The notes beneath the pieces are model-generated. The model made no database searches and was not told the origin of the DNA. It saw nothing but the letters and a program-made list of their open reading frames with translations. Below, in pieces: positions 17,206 to 26,274 of a stretch of 64,000 nucleotides of DNA. Source of the DNA: Candidatus Cloacimonetes bacterium 4572_55. Its GTDB lineage: Bacteria; 4572-55. Positions within the stretch are counted from its first letter, which is position 1. Every line of letters starts with the position of its first letter. The translations under genes were made by a program, and so were the position numbers. The DNA is taken from NCBI GenBank assembly GCA_002084765.1, contig NBMB01000015.1, forward strand, positions 1 through 64,000, written 5' to 3'.

Positions 17206-18465
17206 TTATCCCTCGATCCGTTCCACAGTTTCCCGCAATTCGGGATTATTTGGCTCGATTTCCAATGATCGACGCCATGATCGGAGTGCTTTTTCGGTAT
17301 CTCCAAGTCGATAATAGATCGATCCGAGACGGGTATGCGCCATTCCTAAATTCGGCGTCAACTTGACCGATTTCTCACACTCTGACTTTGCCTGCTTATA
17401 CTTCCCTTCATAGTAGTAGAGGAACGCGTTATTCAGATGCTCGACGCTTTTGTTGATTTTTCGATAATCGACTGATCCGACCTTTTTCCGCTCCAACTCC
17501 TTGATCTGCTCCCTCAATCGATAAATCTCCGCCTCTGATTGCATAAGGCGTTTGAACAGTTCACTGTCCTCTTTCTTAAGATTTTCCTTCAGCTCCGATA
17601 TCTTACGCTCCCGACTTGACATTGAAATATCGGTTCGGTCCAACTGGGTGTAACAATCTTCCAACTGCAACCACAGGCTGTCATAGCGTTCACGCTCTTT
17701 TTTTACCAAAAGATCCGGAACCAACGGGGCTTGATATGACACGCCCAGCAGAAAAGAGCCGTTTTTTTCGAACGAATCTTCCTGGCTGTCTAGTTTGTCA
17801 ATATCCCGAATTCCCAGCTTGAGGATCACTTCCGGCAGCGGCTGAACCCATACTCCGGCGTAGTGGCTCCTGCCGTCGAATTCAAAAGAGAGGTTGACGA
17901 TTCCAAAATTTTGGTTGACGCCGAAAAAGAGACCTTGTAGATCTTCCGCGGTTCCGTTATTTTCGCTTTTGAAATAGCCGTTGCCCACGCCGAGTATCAG
18001 TCGTGTGGGAAATTCTTGGCTCATTTGAAAAGTTTTGCCGGTAGCGACGTAAACAGAATTGTTGGATTTTGATGGGATAGGGACTCCCAATCCAGCCACA
18101 TATTTTTCACTCGAGGATATCTGGCGAATGCCAAAGATTAGATTCGGGAGATAATTTTCTTCGTGCAGCGGCTGAAAAGCTATGGAATACCCGACGCCCC
18201 TGTTAGTGATCGCTGCGTTATACACATCCACGCCCACTTCAACATAATCGGCTAAACCAATTTTTAATCGGAGATTGCTGGCTTGTTCCCAAATTGCGCC
18301 AGAATTTCTCTCGAAAGTGAGCAAGTCCCCGCCCATCCGGAGATGCAGGTGCGGAGTAACCGACGCATCGGGAATAGCGAGCGTGCCAAATTCCTGAGCG
18401 TGAGCCAATTTGAAAAAATTGATTGATAACATCCCGATAAACCACAACGCTATTATCTTTTTCAT
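17206..18465 (-). CDS. Exported beta-rich/TPR protein
   Basis: A 419-residue protein with a signal peptide (about 1-23, ending KLAHAQE). A beta-strand-rich region (about 25-240) resembles an outer-membrane barrel, with IGLADYVEVGVDVYN and GGxSY-type strands. Next come a coiled coil (about 255-305, KISELKENLKKEDSELFKR) and three TPR units to the end (HTRLGSIYYRLGDTEKALRSW). It may be an outer-membrane anchored scaffold. The ATG has GAGG six bases upstream. It is likely co-transcribed with the NHL and mini-protein genes from the promoter at 18575-18603. Confidence 0.65.
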   Translation of the reverse strand: MKKIIALWFIGMLSINFFKLAHAQEFGTLAIPDASVTPHLHLRMGGDLLTFERNSGAIWEQASNLRLKIGLADYVEVGVDVYNAAITNRGVGYSIAFQPLHEENYLPNLIFGIRQISSSEKYVAGLGVPIPSKSNNSVYVATGKTFQMSQEFPTRLILGVGNGYFKSENNGTAEDLQGLFFGVNQNFGIVNLSFEFDGRSHYAGVWVQPLPEVILKLGIRDIDKLDSQEDSFEKNGSFLLGVSYQAPLVPDLLVKKERERYDSLWLQLEDCYTQLDRTDISMSSRERKISELKENLKKEDSELFKRLMQSEAEIYRLREQIKELERKKVGSVDYRKINKSVEHLNNAFLYYYEGKYKQAKSECEKSVKLTPNLGMAHTRLGSIYYRLGDTEKALRSWRRSLEIEPNNPELRETVERIEG

Positions 18466-18574
18466 TTAAAACCTCAGCTTTTTTCAAAGCACTTGAAAAT
18501 TTTTTGGATAGTTATTACGAAATTAAAGAATTGAAATATCCGTAGAAAAATAGAAAAAAGTTTTGATATTTATC

Positions 18575-18603
18575 ATATTAGCACAAAATCGGAAGATTAT
18601 CAA
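18575..18603 (-). promoter_or_regulatory. Candidate promoter of the barrel-TPR/NHL/mini-protein operon
   Basis: Minus strand TTGATA (18598-18603), a 17-base spacer and TAATAT (18575-18580), about 110 bases upstream of the ATG at 18465. Confidence 0.5.
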
Positions 18604-18648
18604 CCGATTTGTCGAACAAAATTCGTCAAGTATAATGAAAATAAAACA

Positions 18649-18677
18649 TTGACAAAAAAAATGATAATAGCTATAAT
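18649..18677 (+). promoter_or_regulatory. Consensus promoter of the kinase-like gene
   Basis: Perfect TTGACA (18649-18654), a 17-base A-rich spacer and perfect TATAAT (18672-18677). Start near 18684, leader about 42 bases. Confidence 0.8.
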
Positions 18678-18725
18678 TTAGCGTATCGAATGAGACCATT
18701 GTAACCTTTAACATAAGAGCCTGGA

Positions 18726-20726
18726 ATGATGGATCTACTTCAAAATTTAAAGCTCGCCCGCTATATAAAGCCGAAAAAGGCTCGCGCATTTTTAGCAAGA
18801 GTCTTTGACGCTATGAAAATCGAGACCGTGATTTACGATTCTGCCGGGAAACTCTACTTTGCCTACCCCGCAAAGGGAACCGGGCAACCGGATCAAGAGG
18901 CGGAATCGCTTGCGAGATCGATTTCAAAGACAAAGGAAAAAGAACCGATAGAGACCTCCTCTGGCTGGTGGATGTCGATTATAATTCGAGAAAGGTTTAT
19001 CGGACTTATCCGTACTTCCGGATTTATGACGGACGATCCCGTTATCCAGCACTCGCAGTCGCTCCTGATTACGGAGTTTGTCTCGCAGGCTATTGATGGG
19101 GAATATAAGCTGAAGGATATGAGTTCCCAATTGTTGGAGAACTACGAAGAGCTCAATTTGCTGTATGACGTGAGCTATAAGACCAGCTCCATCACAAATC
19201 TGGAGGAGGTGAAGCAATCTATCGTCGTCGATGCTGTGGATATCATCAGCGCGCAGAACGGGCTTTTGGTCCTTGAGGACGAAACTACCGGTAAATTCGT
19301 GATCGAATACATCTATGACGAGAAAATGTTGAATGAACTCGGCTTGAGCGGTGATTATATCACGATCGAGAGCGATAAAGGGGTTATGAGCGAAGTTCTG
19401 TTGGAAGGCGAGGCAAAGATCGTCAACGATACGCCCAGCTCGCTATTTTTCGGCGGCGATGGGAAATCGGTCAAGATCGATTCTATCCTATGCGCGCCGC
19501 TGGAAACGACGCATCGGATCTTAGGCGCGTTGATTTTGATCAATAAAGAACAGGGAGATATTTTCATATCCGGCGATCAAAAACTGCTCTCCGCGATGGC
19601 TTCCCAGGCGGCTCAATCGATTGAGAATGCCAATCTTTTTCGGAAATTGGAATATGAGAAAAATATCGTGGAGCGGATTATCGAAACAACCGCGGACGGT
19701 ATCATTGTCGCTTCGAAGAACGGCGATATCAACCGATTCAACAAAGAAGCGCGTAAAATTTTCGGCATGAAAAAAGAGGATTTGCCAACGAAAGCGGATA
19801 TTGGTTCCAATTCTCGATTGGCACTGATGATGCGCAAGGTCAACGATGACATCGATAAATCAGTCATATTCGAAATGATTGTGATGAAGCCAGGAAAGTT
19901 GTTTATCTCCATTCACACAAACCCCCTCTTCGATTCTGACCAACAGACCATCGGACTGGTCGCTTCTATCCGAAACTTGACTGAAATGAAACAGACGGAA
20001 CGAGAAAAGCGGGAGATCGTCTCCCTGTTGGCGCAAAAACTGCCGGCGCTCTCGGAAGAGATCGTCTCTTTGGCGATCCATGAGCCTCGCAAGAAGCTGA
20101 AAGACCCCTCGCAGGATTCCTTGAAAGGGAGCATTATTCAAGCCGATCAACTCGGAGAAGTCGCTGTGGATCTGGATCGACGGATTACCAGACTCCGCCG
20201 ATTTCTCCAGATTATCGCAGGACCGTTGCGCATCGAGCGGGTCGAGACAACAATCGAAAATATGATTAAAGAGACCATGGAAAGGTATCCCAACTCATTG
20301 ACAAATTCCCAAGTCAAGATCAAAATTCACTACAAAAATAAGATTGATCTGTTGAAAGTGGATAAGGAACATTTTATCGAACTTCTGGACATTCTGATCG
20401 AAAATGTTTTTGAGCACGCTGTCAAGGATCAAGATCAGGTCACGCTCAGAATTGAATTCGAGCGCATTGGCGAGTTTTTATACGGCATGTTCGCGGACAA
20501 CGGAAAAGGCTTAACCAACTATCTAATCTCGCTATTGTTTGAACCGACGAATCAGTTAGTCGAGCATGAGGAATTGCGTCTGGACGAGATCGGTCTGGGT
20601 CTCTCGTATGCCAAGCATGTGATCGAAGGGCACGGCGGCGATATCGTTGTGGGACATAATGACGAGGTCGCACATGGTTGCTTAGTGAAGTTTAAGGTGC
20701 ATGTCGGCACGCCGGTTCCCTTCTAA
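18726..20726 (+). CDS. GAF-PAS histidine-kinase-like protein
   Basis: A 666-residue soluble protein. Residues 1-135 form an unassigned sensor-like domain, followed by a GAF domain (about 155-310), a PAS domain (about 320-440, EYEKNIVERIIETTADGIIV) and a helical linker. The C-terminal HATPase domain shows an N box (ILIENVFEHA), G1 (FADNGKGL) and G2 (DEIGLGLSYAKHVIEGHGGD). The region where the dimerisation/phospho-acceptor helix should carry H-E/D-x-x-T/N-P reads REIVSLLAQKLPALSEE and has no such His. It may be a degenerate kinase or act on other partners. No response regulator is adjacent. It has a strong constitutive-looking promoter. Confidence 0.85.
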   Translation: MMDLLQNLKLARYIKPKKARAFLARVFDAMKIETVIYDSAGKLYFAYPAKGTGQPDQEAESLARSISKTKEKEPIETSSGWWMSIIIRERFIGLIRTSGFMTDDPVIQHSQSLLITEFVSQAIDGEYKLKDMSSQLLENYEELNLLYDVSYKTSSITNLEEVKQSIVVDAVDIISAQNGLLVLEDETTGKFVIEYIYDEKMLNELGLSGDYITIESDKGVMSEVLLEGEAKIVNDTPSSLFFGGDGKSVKIDSILCAPLETTHRILGALILINKEQGDIFISGDQKLLSAMASQAAQSIENANLFRKLEYEKNIVERIIETTADGIIVASKNGDINRFNKEARKIFGMKKEDLPTKADIGSNSRLALMMRKVNDDIDKSVIFEMIVMKPGKLFISIHTNPLFDSDQQTIGLVASIRNLTEMKQTEREKREIVSLLAQKLPALSEEIVSLAIHEPRKKLKDPSQDSLKGSIIQADQLGEVAVDLDRRITRLRRFLQIIAGPLRIERVETTIENMIKETMERYPNSLTNSQVKIKIHYKNKIDLLKVDKEHFIELLDILIENVFEHAVKDQDQVTLRIEFERIGEFLYGMFADNGKGLTNYLISLLFEPTNQLVEHEELRLDEIGLGLSYAKHVIEGHGGDIVVGHNDEVAHGCLVKFKVHVGTPVPF

Positions 20727-20758
20727 AAAAGTTGTAAACAGCCACACAGGCGGACGAT

Positions 20759-20784
20759 GGAGGTTGCTATTTCAGACAGCCTCC
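20759..20784. terminator. Hairpin between two convergent genes
   Basis: GGAGG...GCT and AGC...CCTCC pair around ATTTCAGAC, overlapping the end of the methyltransferase gene. There is no T run on either side, so this is a weak call. Confidence 0.25.
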
Positions 20785-22607
20785 AAGACCTCCAACGCCA
20801 TCTCTAGTCTTCCCATCGGAAGCATAATATAGACTCCCTGCACCATATCTTTTGCCGCTATCAGCGCGTCGCGGGCAATCTTGACGCCCTGATCTCGTCC
20901 CTGCTTACCAGAGCCGGCTTGGCTCATCTGGTGCCGGATATCGTCTGGAATTGCCATGCCCGGGACTTCGTTATGCAAAAATTCGGCGTTCCGATAGCTC
21001 ACCAGAGGGAGAATTCCGACCAATATTGGAATTTTTACAGGTTGTATCCGTTCGAGAAAACGCTGTAAATAGGTGGTTTTATACACCGGCTGCGTCAGGG
21101 CAAATTCCGCGCCAGCCTCGACTTTTTGATGGAACCGATCCACTTCCCGATCAAAATCGATCGCGGCGGGATTCGCGCCTACTCCCACAAAAAATGAGGA
21201 TTGCCGACCAATACTGTTGCCTGCGATGTCCAGCCCGTGGTTCAATCGGCTGACCATCCGGGTTAGTCCGATGGAGTCGATATCAAATACCGCTGTCGCG
21301 TCTGGATAATCGCCCAGTTTTGGCGGATCGCCAGTAATAACCAGAATGTTGCGCAGGTTCAACGCCTCCATGCCGAGCAAATCGGATTGCATACCGAGCA
21401 GATTTCTGTCCCGACAGCAGTAATGGAGAAGAACTTCGATATCAATCTGTTTTTTGATCAAAAGCGCGGTCGCCATCGGGGTCATACGTGCTGTAGCTCT
21501 GGGACCGTCCGGGATATTGACAGCGTCAACTCCACTCGCTTTTAGGCGTGCGGCTCTCTTGATGATCGTTTTTGTGGATAACCCCCTGGGCGGAACCAGC
21601 TCCACGCTGACCACGAATCGACCTTCCGAGACTTTTCGAGCCAATTCCGATTTCTCTGACATCGATGTAGGTCTCGCCTCCAGTATTTCCGATTTTTTCG
21701 GAATCTGAATCTGTATCCGCTCACTCGTAGGTCGAATTGCCTTGATCACAGCCCGCACCCGACGGATATGTTCCGGAGAAGTTCCGCAGCATCCGCCGAT
21801 CAACGAAACTCCGGCTCTCAAGAATCGCTTGGCATAGCTGGCGTAATACTCTGGAGACGTCATGTAGATCACCCTGCCGTCTATCAACTTCGGCTCTCCC
21901 GAGTTGGGCTGAGCCGATATTTTCTTATCAGTAACGGTCGATATGCGCTGAATCGCGTCAAATACAGGCTGAGGACCGACCCCGCAGTTTGCGCCGATCA
22001 CGTCCGCGCCCCACTTGTCTAAAGAAATCGCGGCGGTCTCAGCCGGAACGCCCATGAGCGTCACACCCTCATTCCGAAAGGTCATGTGGGCAACGATCGG
22101 TTTGTCGCATATTTCCCGAATCGCCAAGATCGCCTGACGTATCTCGTTTATATCCCCGAATGTCTCCAACATAAAAAGATCAACGCCGCCTTGAACCAAA
22201 CCTTCCGCTTGTTCCAGAAATATCGAGCGGGCTTCGCTTTGGCTGATGCTGCCAAACGGCTCGACCGGTTTGCCCAGCGGACCTATGGAGCCAGCAACAT
22301 AAACCTGGTCTTGCGCCACTGCCCGAGCGATCCTCGCACCCTCGTAATTGATCTCCTTCACCTTTTTTTTAAACCCATGGGGACTTAATTTCAGCCGGTT
22401 GGCACCAAAGGTGTTGGTCTCGATAATATCCGCGCCTGCCTGGATATATTCGAGATGAATCTGCTTGATTAAGCCAAAATTGGATATGTTGAGTTCGTCA
22501 AAGCAGCGATTGATATAGACGCCGCGCTCATAAAGCATGGTTCCCATAGCACCGTCGCATAGAAGCACGTGGTCGTTTAAGCAGTCTAAAAATGGCTGTT
22601 TGCGCAT
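20772..22607 (-). CDS. Bifunctional homocysteine S-methyltransferase/methylenetetrahydrofolate reductase
   Basis: About 611 residues. The N-terminal half is a Zn-dependent homocysteine methyltransferase with LLCDGAMGTML, GANCGVGP and the Zn-ligand pair GGCCGTSP. The C-terminal half is a MetF-like TIM barrel (about 335-610) with VPPRG, ITGDPP and FALTQPVY. The fusion, as in the YitJ type, makes 5-methyl-THF and methionine without a separate B12 module. I choose the second ATG (22607), which has AAGGAAAA upstream; the frame extends 14 codons further without a box. It lies downstream of the glycan locus but is unrelated to it. Confidence 0.92.
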   Translation of the reverse strand: MRKQPFLDCLNDHVLLCDGAMGTMLYERGVYINRCFDELNISNFGLIKQIHLEYIQAGADIIETNTFGANRLKLSPHGFKKKVKEINYEGARIARAVAQDQVYVAGSIGPLGKPVEPFGSISQSEARSIFLEQAEGLVQGGVDLFMLETFGDINEIRQAILAIREICDKPIVAHMTFRNEGVTLMGVPAETAAISLDKWGADVIGANCGVGPQPVFDAIQRISTVTDKKISAQPNSGEPKLIDGRVIYMTSPEYYASYAKRFLRAGVSLIGGCCGTSPEHIRRVRAVIKAIRPTSERIQIQIPKKSEILEARPTSMSEKSELARKVSEGRFVVSVELVPPRGLSTKTIIKRAARLKASGVDAVNIPDGPRATARMTPMATALLIKKQIDIEVLLHYCCRDRNLLGMQSDLLGMEALNLRNILVITGDPPKLGDYPDATAVFDIDSIGLTRMVSRLNHGLDIAGNSIGRQSSFFVGVGANPAAIDFDREVDRFHQKVEAGAEFALTQPVYKTTYLQRFLERIQPVKIPILVGILPLVSYRNAEFLHNEVPGMAIPDDIRHQMSQAGSGKQGRDQGVKIARDALIAAKDMVQGVYIMLPMGRLEMALEVLEAV

Positions 22608-22673
22608 GATGTTTTCCTTTTTTGATCGAGGATTCTTTCGTCCCTGCAAGAAGAAACGGCAAATTGGACACGA

Positions 22674-23843
22674 TTATTCTCTGGCAACCTTCCATGTTGC
22701 CTGTGTTTCCCCACGAGAGAATCGAATAATAGCAATCAATGAGGCTATATTCATTAAATAAAAATAAAATGGAATTTTGAAAATCCCTGATTTCTTTCCT
22801 CTATGACCCAGATAATAACCGATGCCGACAGAGCTATAAAAAATAATTTGAGGAATGAGAGCCAATATTCCCCAGACTGTTTGCAGAACCAATAGCGTGC
22901 AAATAAGGGTCAAAATCATGAAGATAGGAACAAGCCAGCGAAGAATTTTGTGTGAAATAATCTGAAAACCCATAATCCCTGAAAAAGGACGAATGACGTG
23001 ATAATAACGCTTTAATGCGACAAGTTGACGCAAAATAATTCGCTCTTTTCGTCGAGAATTTTGCGTTGTCGTCTCTTCCGCCTTTTCATAGCAAATCGCC
23101 TGGGGTTCATAAGTAACTCTGTATCCCTTTTTTCTAATTAAAAGAGGAGTCATAAAATCATCAATAACATCAGGATCAAGAGGGGTATAAAGGGAACGGC
23201 GGATGGCGAAAATAGACCCGTTTGCTCCGATCAATGAAGAGAACAGACTTTCCTGTTGTTTTATCCATTTTTCATATCGCCAATAAATTCCCTCGCTCTG
23301 ACTTGTAGAAAATTCTGAACTGCTTTTCAATGTCAAATTTCCGCATACACAGCCGATTTGATCATCTCCAAAGTGTCGGATCATCTTCTTTATCGCGTCG
23401 GTTTCATATATGCTGTTTGCATCTGAGAACACAATTATATCATTCGTTGCACGATTGACAGCAGAGTTCAGAGCCTCTGTTTTCCCCACATGGCGTTTTT
23501 GCTCCGCCAATTCGATCCCATGCGGATTAAAAGATTTTACAATATTTACAGTCCGATCTTGGCAGCCATCTGTTGCGACAATGATCTGTAGCCTCTCCTT
23601 AGGATAGTCGAGATTCAGAGTATTTTCCAATTTGCCAGCAATAACTTTTTCCTCATTATGAGCGGCAATGATCATCGTGACGGAAAAATAATCATTTTTT
23701 TTCTCGCTATTTTTTCGGATTTCCCCATTTGATTTATTAATAGAAAATTTATTAATAAAAAAAATTAATAAAGGATAGGTAAAATACGTATAGAAAATTA
23801 ATAATACATTTATAAATAAAAAACTAATTAATATAATATTCAT
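22674..23843 (-). CDS. Membrane glycosyltransferase family 2
   Basis: A 389-residue processive-type GT2. One N-terminal membrane helix is followed by a GT-A domain with IIAAHNEEKVI, the TDG and SDAN (D-x-D-like) motifs, GANGSIFAIRR, and a (Q/R)xxRW-like RKERIILRQL; then three to four C-terminal membrane helices. It resembles poly-GlcNAc or cellulose-synthase-like transferases and would build a glycan at the inner-membrane face. It is the last gene of the polysaccharide locus, 75 bases after the GT4 gene. Confidence 0.85.
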   Translation of the reverse strand: MNIILISFLFINVLLIFYTYFTYPLLIFFINKFSINKSNGEIRKNSEKKNDYFSVTMIIAAHNEEKVIAGKLENTLNLDYPKERLQIIVATDGCQDRTVNIVKSFNPHGIELAEQKRHVGKTEALNSAVNRATNDIIVFSDANSIYETDAIKKMIRHFGDDQIGCVCGNLTLKSSSEFSTSQSEGIYWRYEKWIKQQESLFSSLIGANGSIFAIRRSLYTPLDPDVIDDFMTPLLIRKKGYRVTYEPQAICYEKAEETTTQNSRRKERIILRQLVALKRYYHVIRPFSGIMGFQIISHKILRWLVPIFMILTLICTLLVLQTVWGILALIPQIIFYSSVGIGYYLGHRGKKSGIFKIPFYFYLMNIASLIAIIRFSRGETQATWKVARE

Positions 23844-23917
23844 AATTTAATACATTTTTACAAAGTTTGATTTTGTCGAAATGGGTTAAAAAGGTATAAA
23901 TAAAAGCTCTTATATTC

Positions 23918-25117
23918 TTAGAATTGCCTATTTTTATCTTCTAAAATTTTTTGATATAGCTTCATCGTTTTTTTACCGATATGAACCCAATCATATACTT
24001 CATCCGAATGGCGTTTGGCGGCGCATCCCATTTCCTTCAATTTTTCACCATCATTTAGAATATCGGTTATTGCCTGACCCAGACTTTCCTCATCGCATGG
24101 TGGAACAAGATACCCTGTTTCCCCTTGGATTACGGTCTCCGGAAAGCTCCCCACAGACGTGGCGATAACGGGCTTACCAAAGCTAAAAGCAGTCAATATC
24201 ACTCCGCTTTGCGTGGTGCGGGTATAAGGCAGTGCCACGATGTCCGCAGCTTTGAAATAAAGGGAAAGCTCATGGTTCGAGACATATTCCAAACATTTTC
24301 GAATCATATTATCAAGCCCGAGAGCTTTGATTTTTCGATCATAATCCCCAAATCCCTCTATAGGTTTCCCGACAATAAGCAATAATGGATCCGGATCTAC
24401 ACGGACCCGATTCATGGCAGAAATCAGATACTCAAGCCCTTTGAACTTGAAAATAATTCCGAAAAAAAGCACAATTTTTCGATCTGGAGACAACCCAAGT
24501 TCTTGTCGGGCTTCCTGCTGGGTCGTCTCTTCATTATCAATATAGGCATTATAATTTCCGTGTGGTATCACTTCAATCGACTCGAGAGGGATTTTATAAA
24601 ATTGATGGAAATCTTCTTTATTTTTATGTGAATGGACAATGAAGTGCGATATTTGTTGATAAACAAGGGGATAAAAGAAGTCATTTGCGGTGATTTTCCG
24701 ATGTGGGACCAGATTATGGGCAGTATATAAAAAACATTTTTTTTTCAAACGTAATATTTTAAAAACAACCAACTCTACGATTGGAATATTTGCATATTGA
24801 AAATGAATGACATCCGGCTGGTTTTTTAAATAATTAATAAAAAATGATATATAACCAAAAGGATATTCAATAGATTTTATAAGCATTCGTAGAAATTGAA
24901 ATCTTTGAAAAAAAGAAAATCGCTTAATCAACCTCATGCTTATCGGGAGAAATGATTCAAGGATGCTTATTTTTTTATGCTCATGCGATTCATTGACCCA
25001 CTGATAATCCGCTCTTGTCACAATCGCCACTTCGCAGCCGTTTTCAGCCAATCCAAGCGCGAGGCTATAAGCATAATATGTCAAATTTGCATTCTGATCC
25101 ACAATCCAAACTTTCAT
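23918..25117 (-). CDS. Glycosyltransferase, GT4-type
   Basis: A 399-residue GT-B protein. The N-terminal Rossmann domain starts MKVWIVDQNANLTYYAYSLA; the C-terminal domain has the donor-binding segment LSPDRKIVLFFGIIFKFKGL and the EX7E region KPVIATSVGSFPETV. It transfers an activated sugar to the growing repeat unit. It overlaps the preceding transferase gene by four bases. Confidence 0.88.
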   Translation of the reverse strand: MKVWIVDQNANLTYYAYSLALGLAENGCEVAIVTRADYQWVNESHEHKKISILESFLPISMRLIKRFSFFQRFQFLRMLIKSIEYPFGYISFFINYLKNQPDVIHFQYANIPIVELVVFKILRLKKKCFLYTAHNLVPHRKITANDFFYPLVYQQISHFIVHSHKNKEDFHQFYKIPLESIEVIPHGNYNAYIDNEETTQQEARQELGLSPDRKIVLFFGIIFKFKGLEYLISAMNRVRVDPDPLLLIVGKPIEGFGDYDRKIKALGLDNMIRKCLEYVSNHELSLYFKAADIVALPYTRTTQSGVILTAFSFGKPVIATSVGSFPETVIQGETGYLVPPCDEESLGQAITDILNDGEKLKEMGCAAKRHSDEVYDWVHIGKKTMKLYQKILEDKNRQF

Positions 25118-26274
25118 CGTATTCTCCCGTTAATTTCTGCAGAAAACAGGGCGACAATCTGTCTGGAAATTTTGGGCCATTGGTAATTTTGATTCCATAA
25201 AAAAGCTCCTTCCGCAATTTTAAGTCGAAGTTCCGGCTTTTTATAGAGTTCTCCAATTGCTTCTGCTAATGCCGAGCTATCTCCCGTCGGGACAAGTAAA
25301 AGGTTCTCCCGATCAATTAAGAGAGAAGGCAAGGAAGATGACAATTCCTCCTTGTTGGTAATAGTCGGGCGTCTGTGCGCACAAGCGGCAAGAAAACTTC
25401 CTCGATTTTCCCGAACCCCGTCTGTAAATATGAGAACAACCGCGTCTGATTCTAAAAATATCGAAGAGACTTTGGACTCATCGCAATGTCCCGCCCAAAC
25501 GACCAAGTTTTCTATCTCCAATTGATGTGTCAAATTTTGGAGTTTTTTATGATAGTCGTCCTTTTCAGGTTTAAACAACCCTATAAATGTGAAACGTATC
25601 GGAATGCTTTGTTCTTTCAACTTTTTCAATGCCAATAGAATTATTTCGATAGATTTTGTCTCCCTGATTACGCCAAAAAAACAGAGCCGAAACGGGCATG
25701 ATTCTGAAAAAGAACTTTTTGCGTTATATCGAATGCCAGTTTGCGGCGAATCGATATTTGACCCTATGGGGACAAAAACGAGTTTATTTTTGATTAAATG
25801 ATAAAAAATCCCTGAAAATTGTTGAATAACGCCCAATTCGTCTCTATTGACAATAACTGTGATGTGCGAAACTGCCATATATAAAATTTTTCGTATCCGC
25901 CCAATCCATCGAAATGATTTAAATTCATGGCAGATTGCTATGATGCGAATGCCCCTCGTAGATAATCGAAGCGCGAGAAGGAATAGATTTATACTGACAG
26001 ATTGTCCATATTCAGTGCAATCCGCTTGAAAGATGATCCCGCCGGGAGAGTACTTTTTTATCTCTTTCAACAAGGATATAAGCGGGTAGAATTTCCATTT
26101 ATCAACAAAAATGGTTCTATGGACAAATTTTTTCTTATGAGCACCGGCTCTGGTACACAACAATACCTCGATGCCCATTTGGTAAAACAGTTGGCAAAGT
26201 TTGGCTGTATGGTCGCCTACTCCGCCCTGGCTCGGCGGAAAATCTCCGGAGATGATACACATTTTTTTAATCAT
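25114..26274 (-). CDS. Glycosyltransferase, GT4-like
   Basis: A 386-residue GT-B fold protein. Start CIISGDFPPSQGGVGDHTAKL is typical of GT4 acceptor domains; LCFFGVIRETKSIEIILLAL marks the donor domain. The usual EX7E glutamates are less clear (RENRGSFLAACAHRRPTITN), so activity is less certain than in its neighbour. It overlaps the polymerase gene by four bases. Confidence 0.8.
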   Translation of the reverse strand: MIKKMCIISGDFPPSQGGVGDHTAKLCQLFYQMGIEVLLCTRAGAHKKKFVHRTIFVDKWKFYPLISLLKEIKKYSPGGIIFQADCTEYGQSVSINLFLLALRLSTRGIRIIAICHEFKSFRWIGRIRKILYMAVSHITVIVNRDELGVIQQFSGIFYHLIKNKLVFVPIGSNIDSPQTGIRYNAKSSFSESCPFRLCFFGVIRETKSIEIILLALKKLKEQSIPIRFTFIGLFKPEKDDYHKKLQNLTHQLEIENLVVWAGHCDESKVSSIFLESDAVVLIFTDGVRENRGSFLAACAHRRPTITNKEELSSSLPSLLIDRENLLLVPTGDSSALAEAIGELYKKPELRLKIAEGAFLWNQNYQWPKISRQIVALFSAEINGRIR

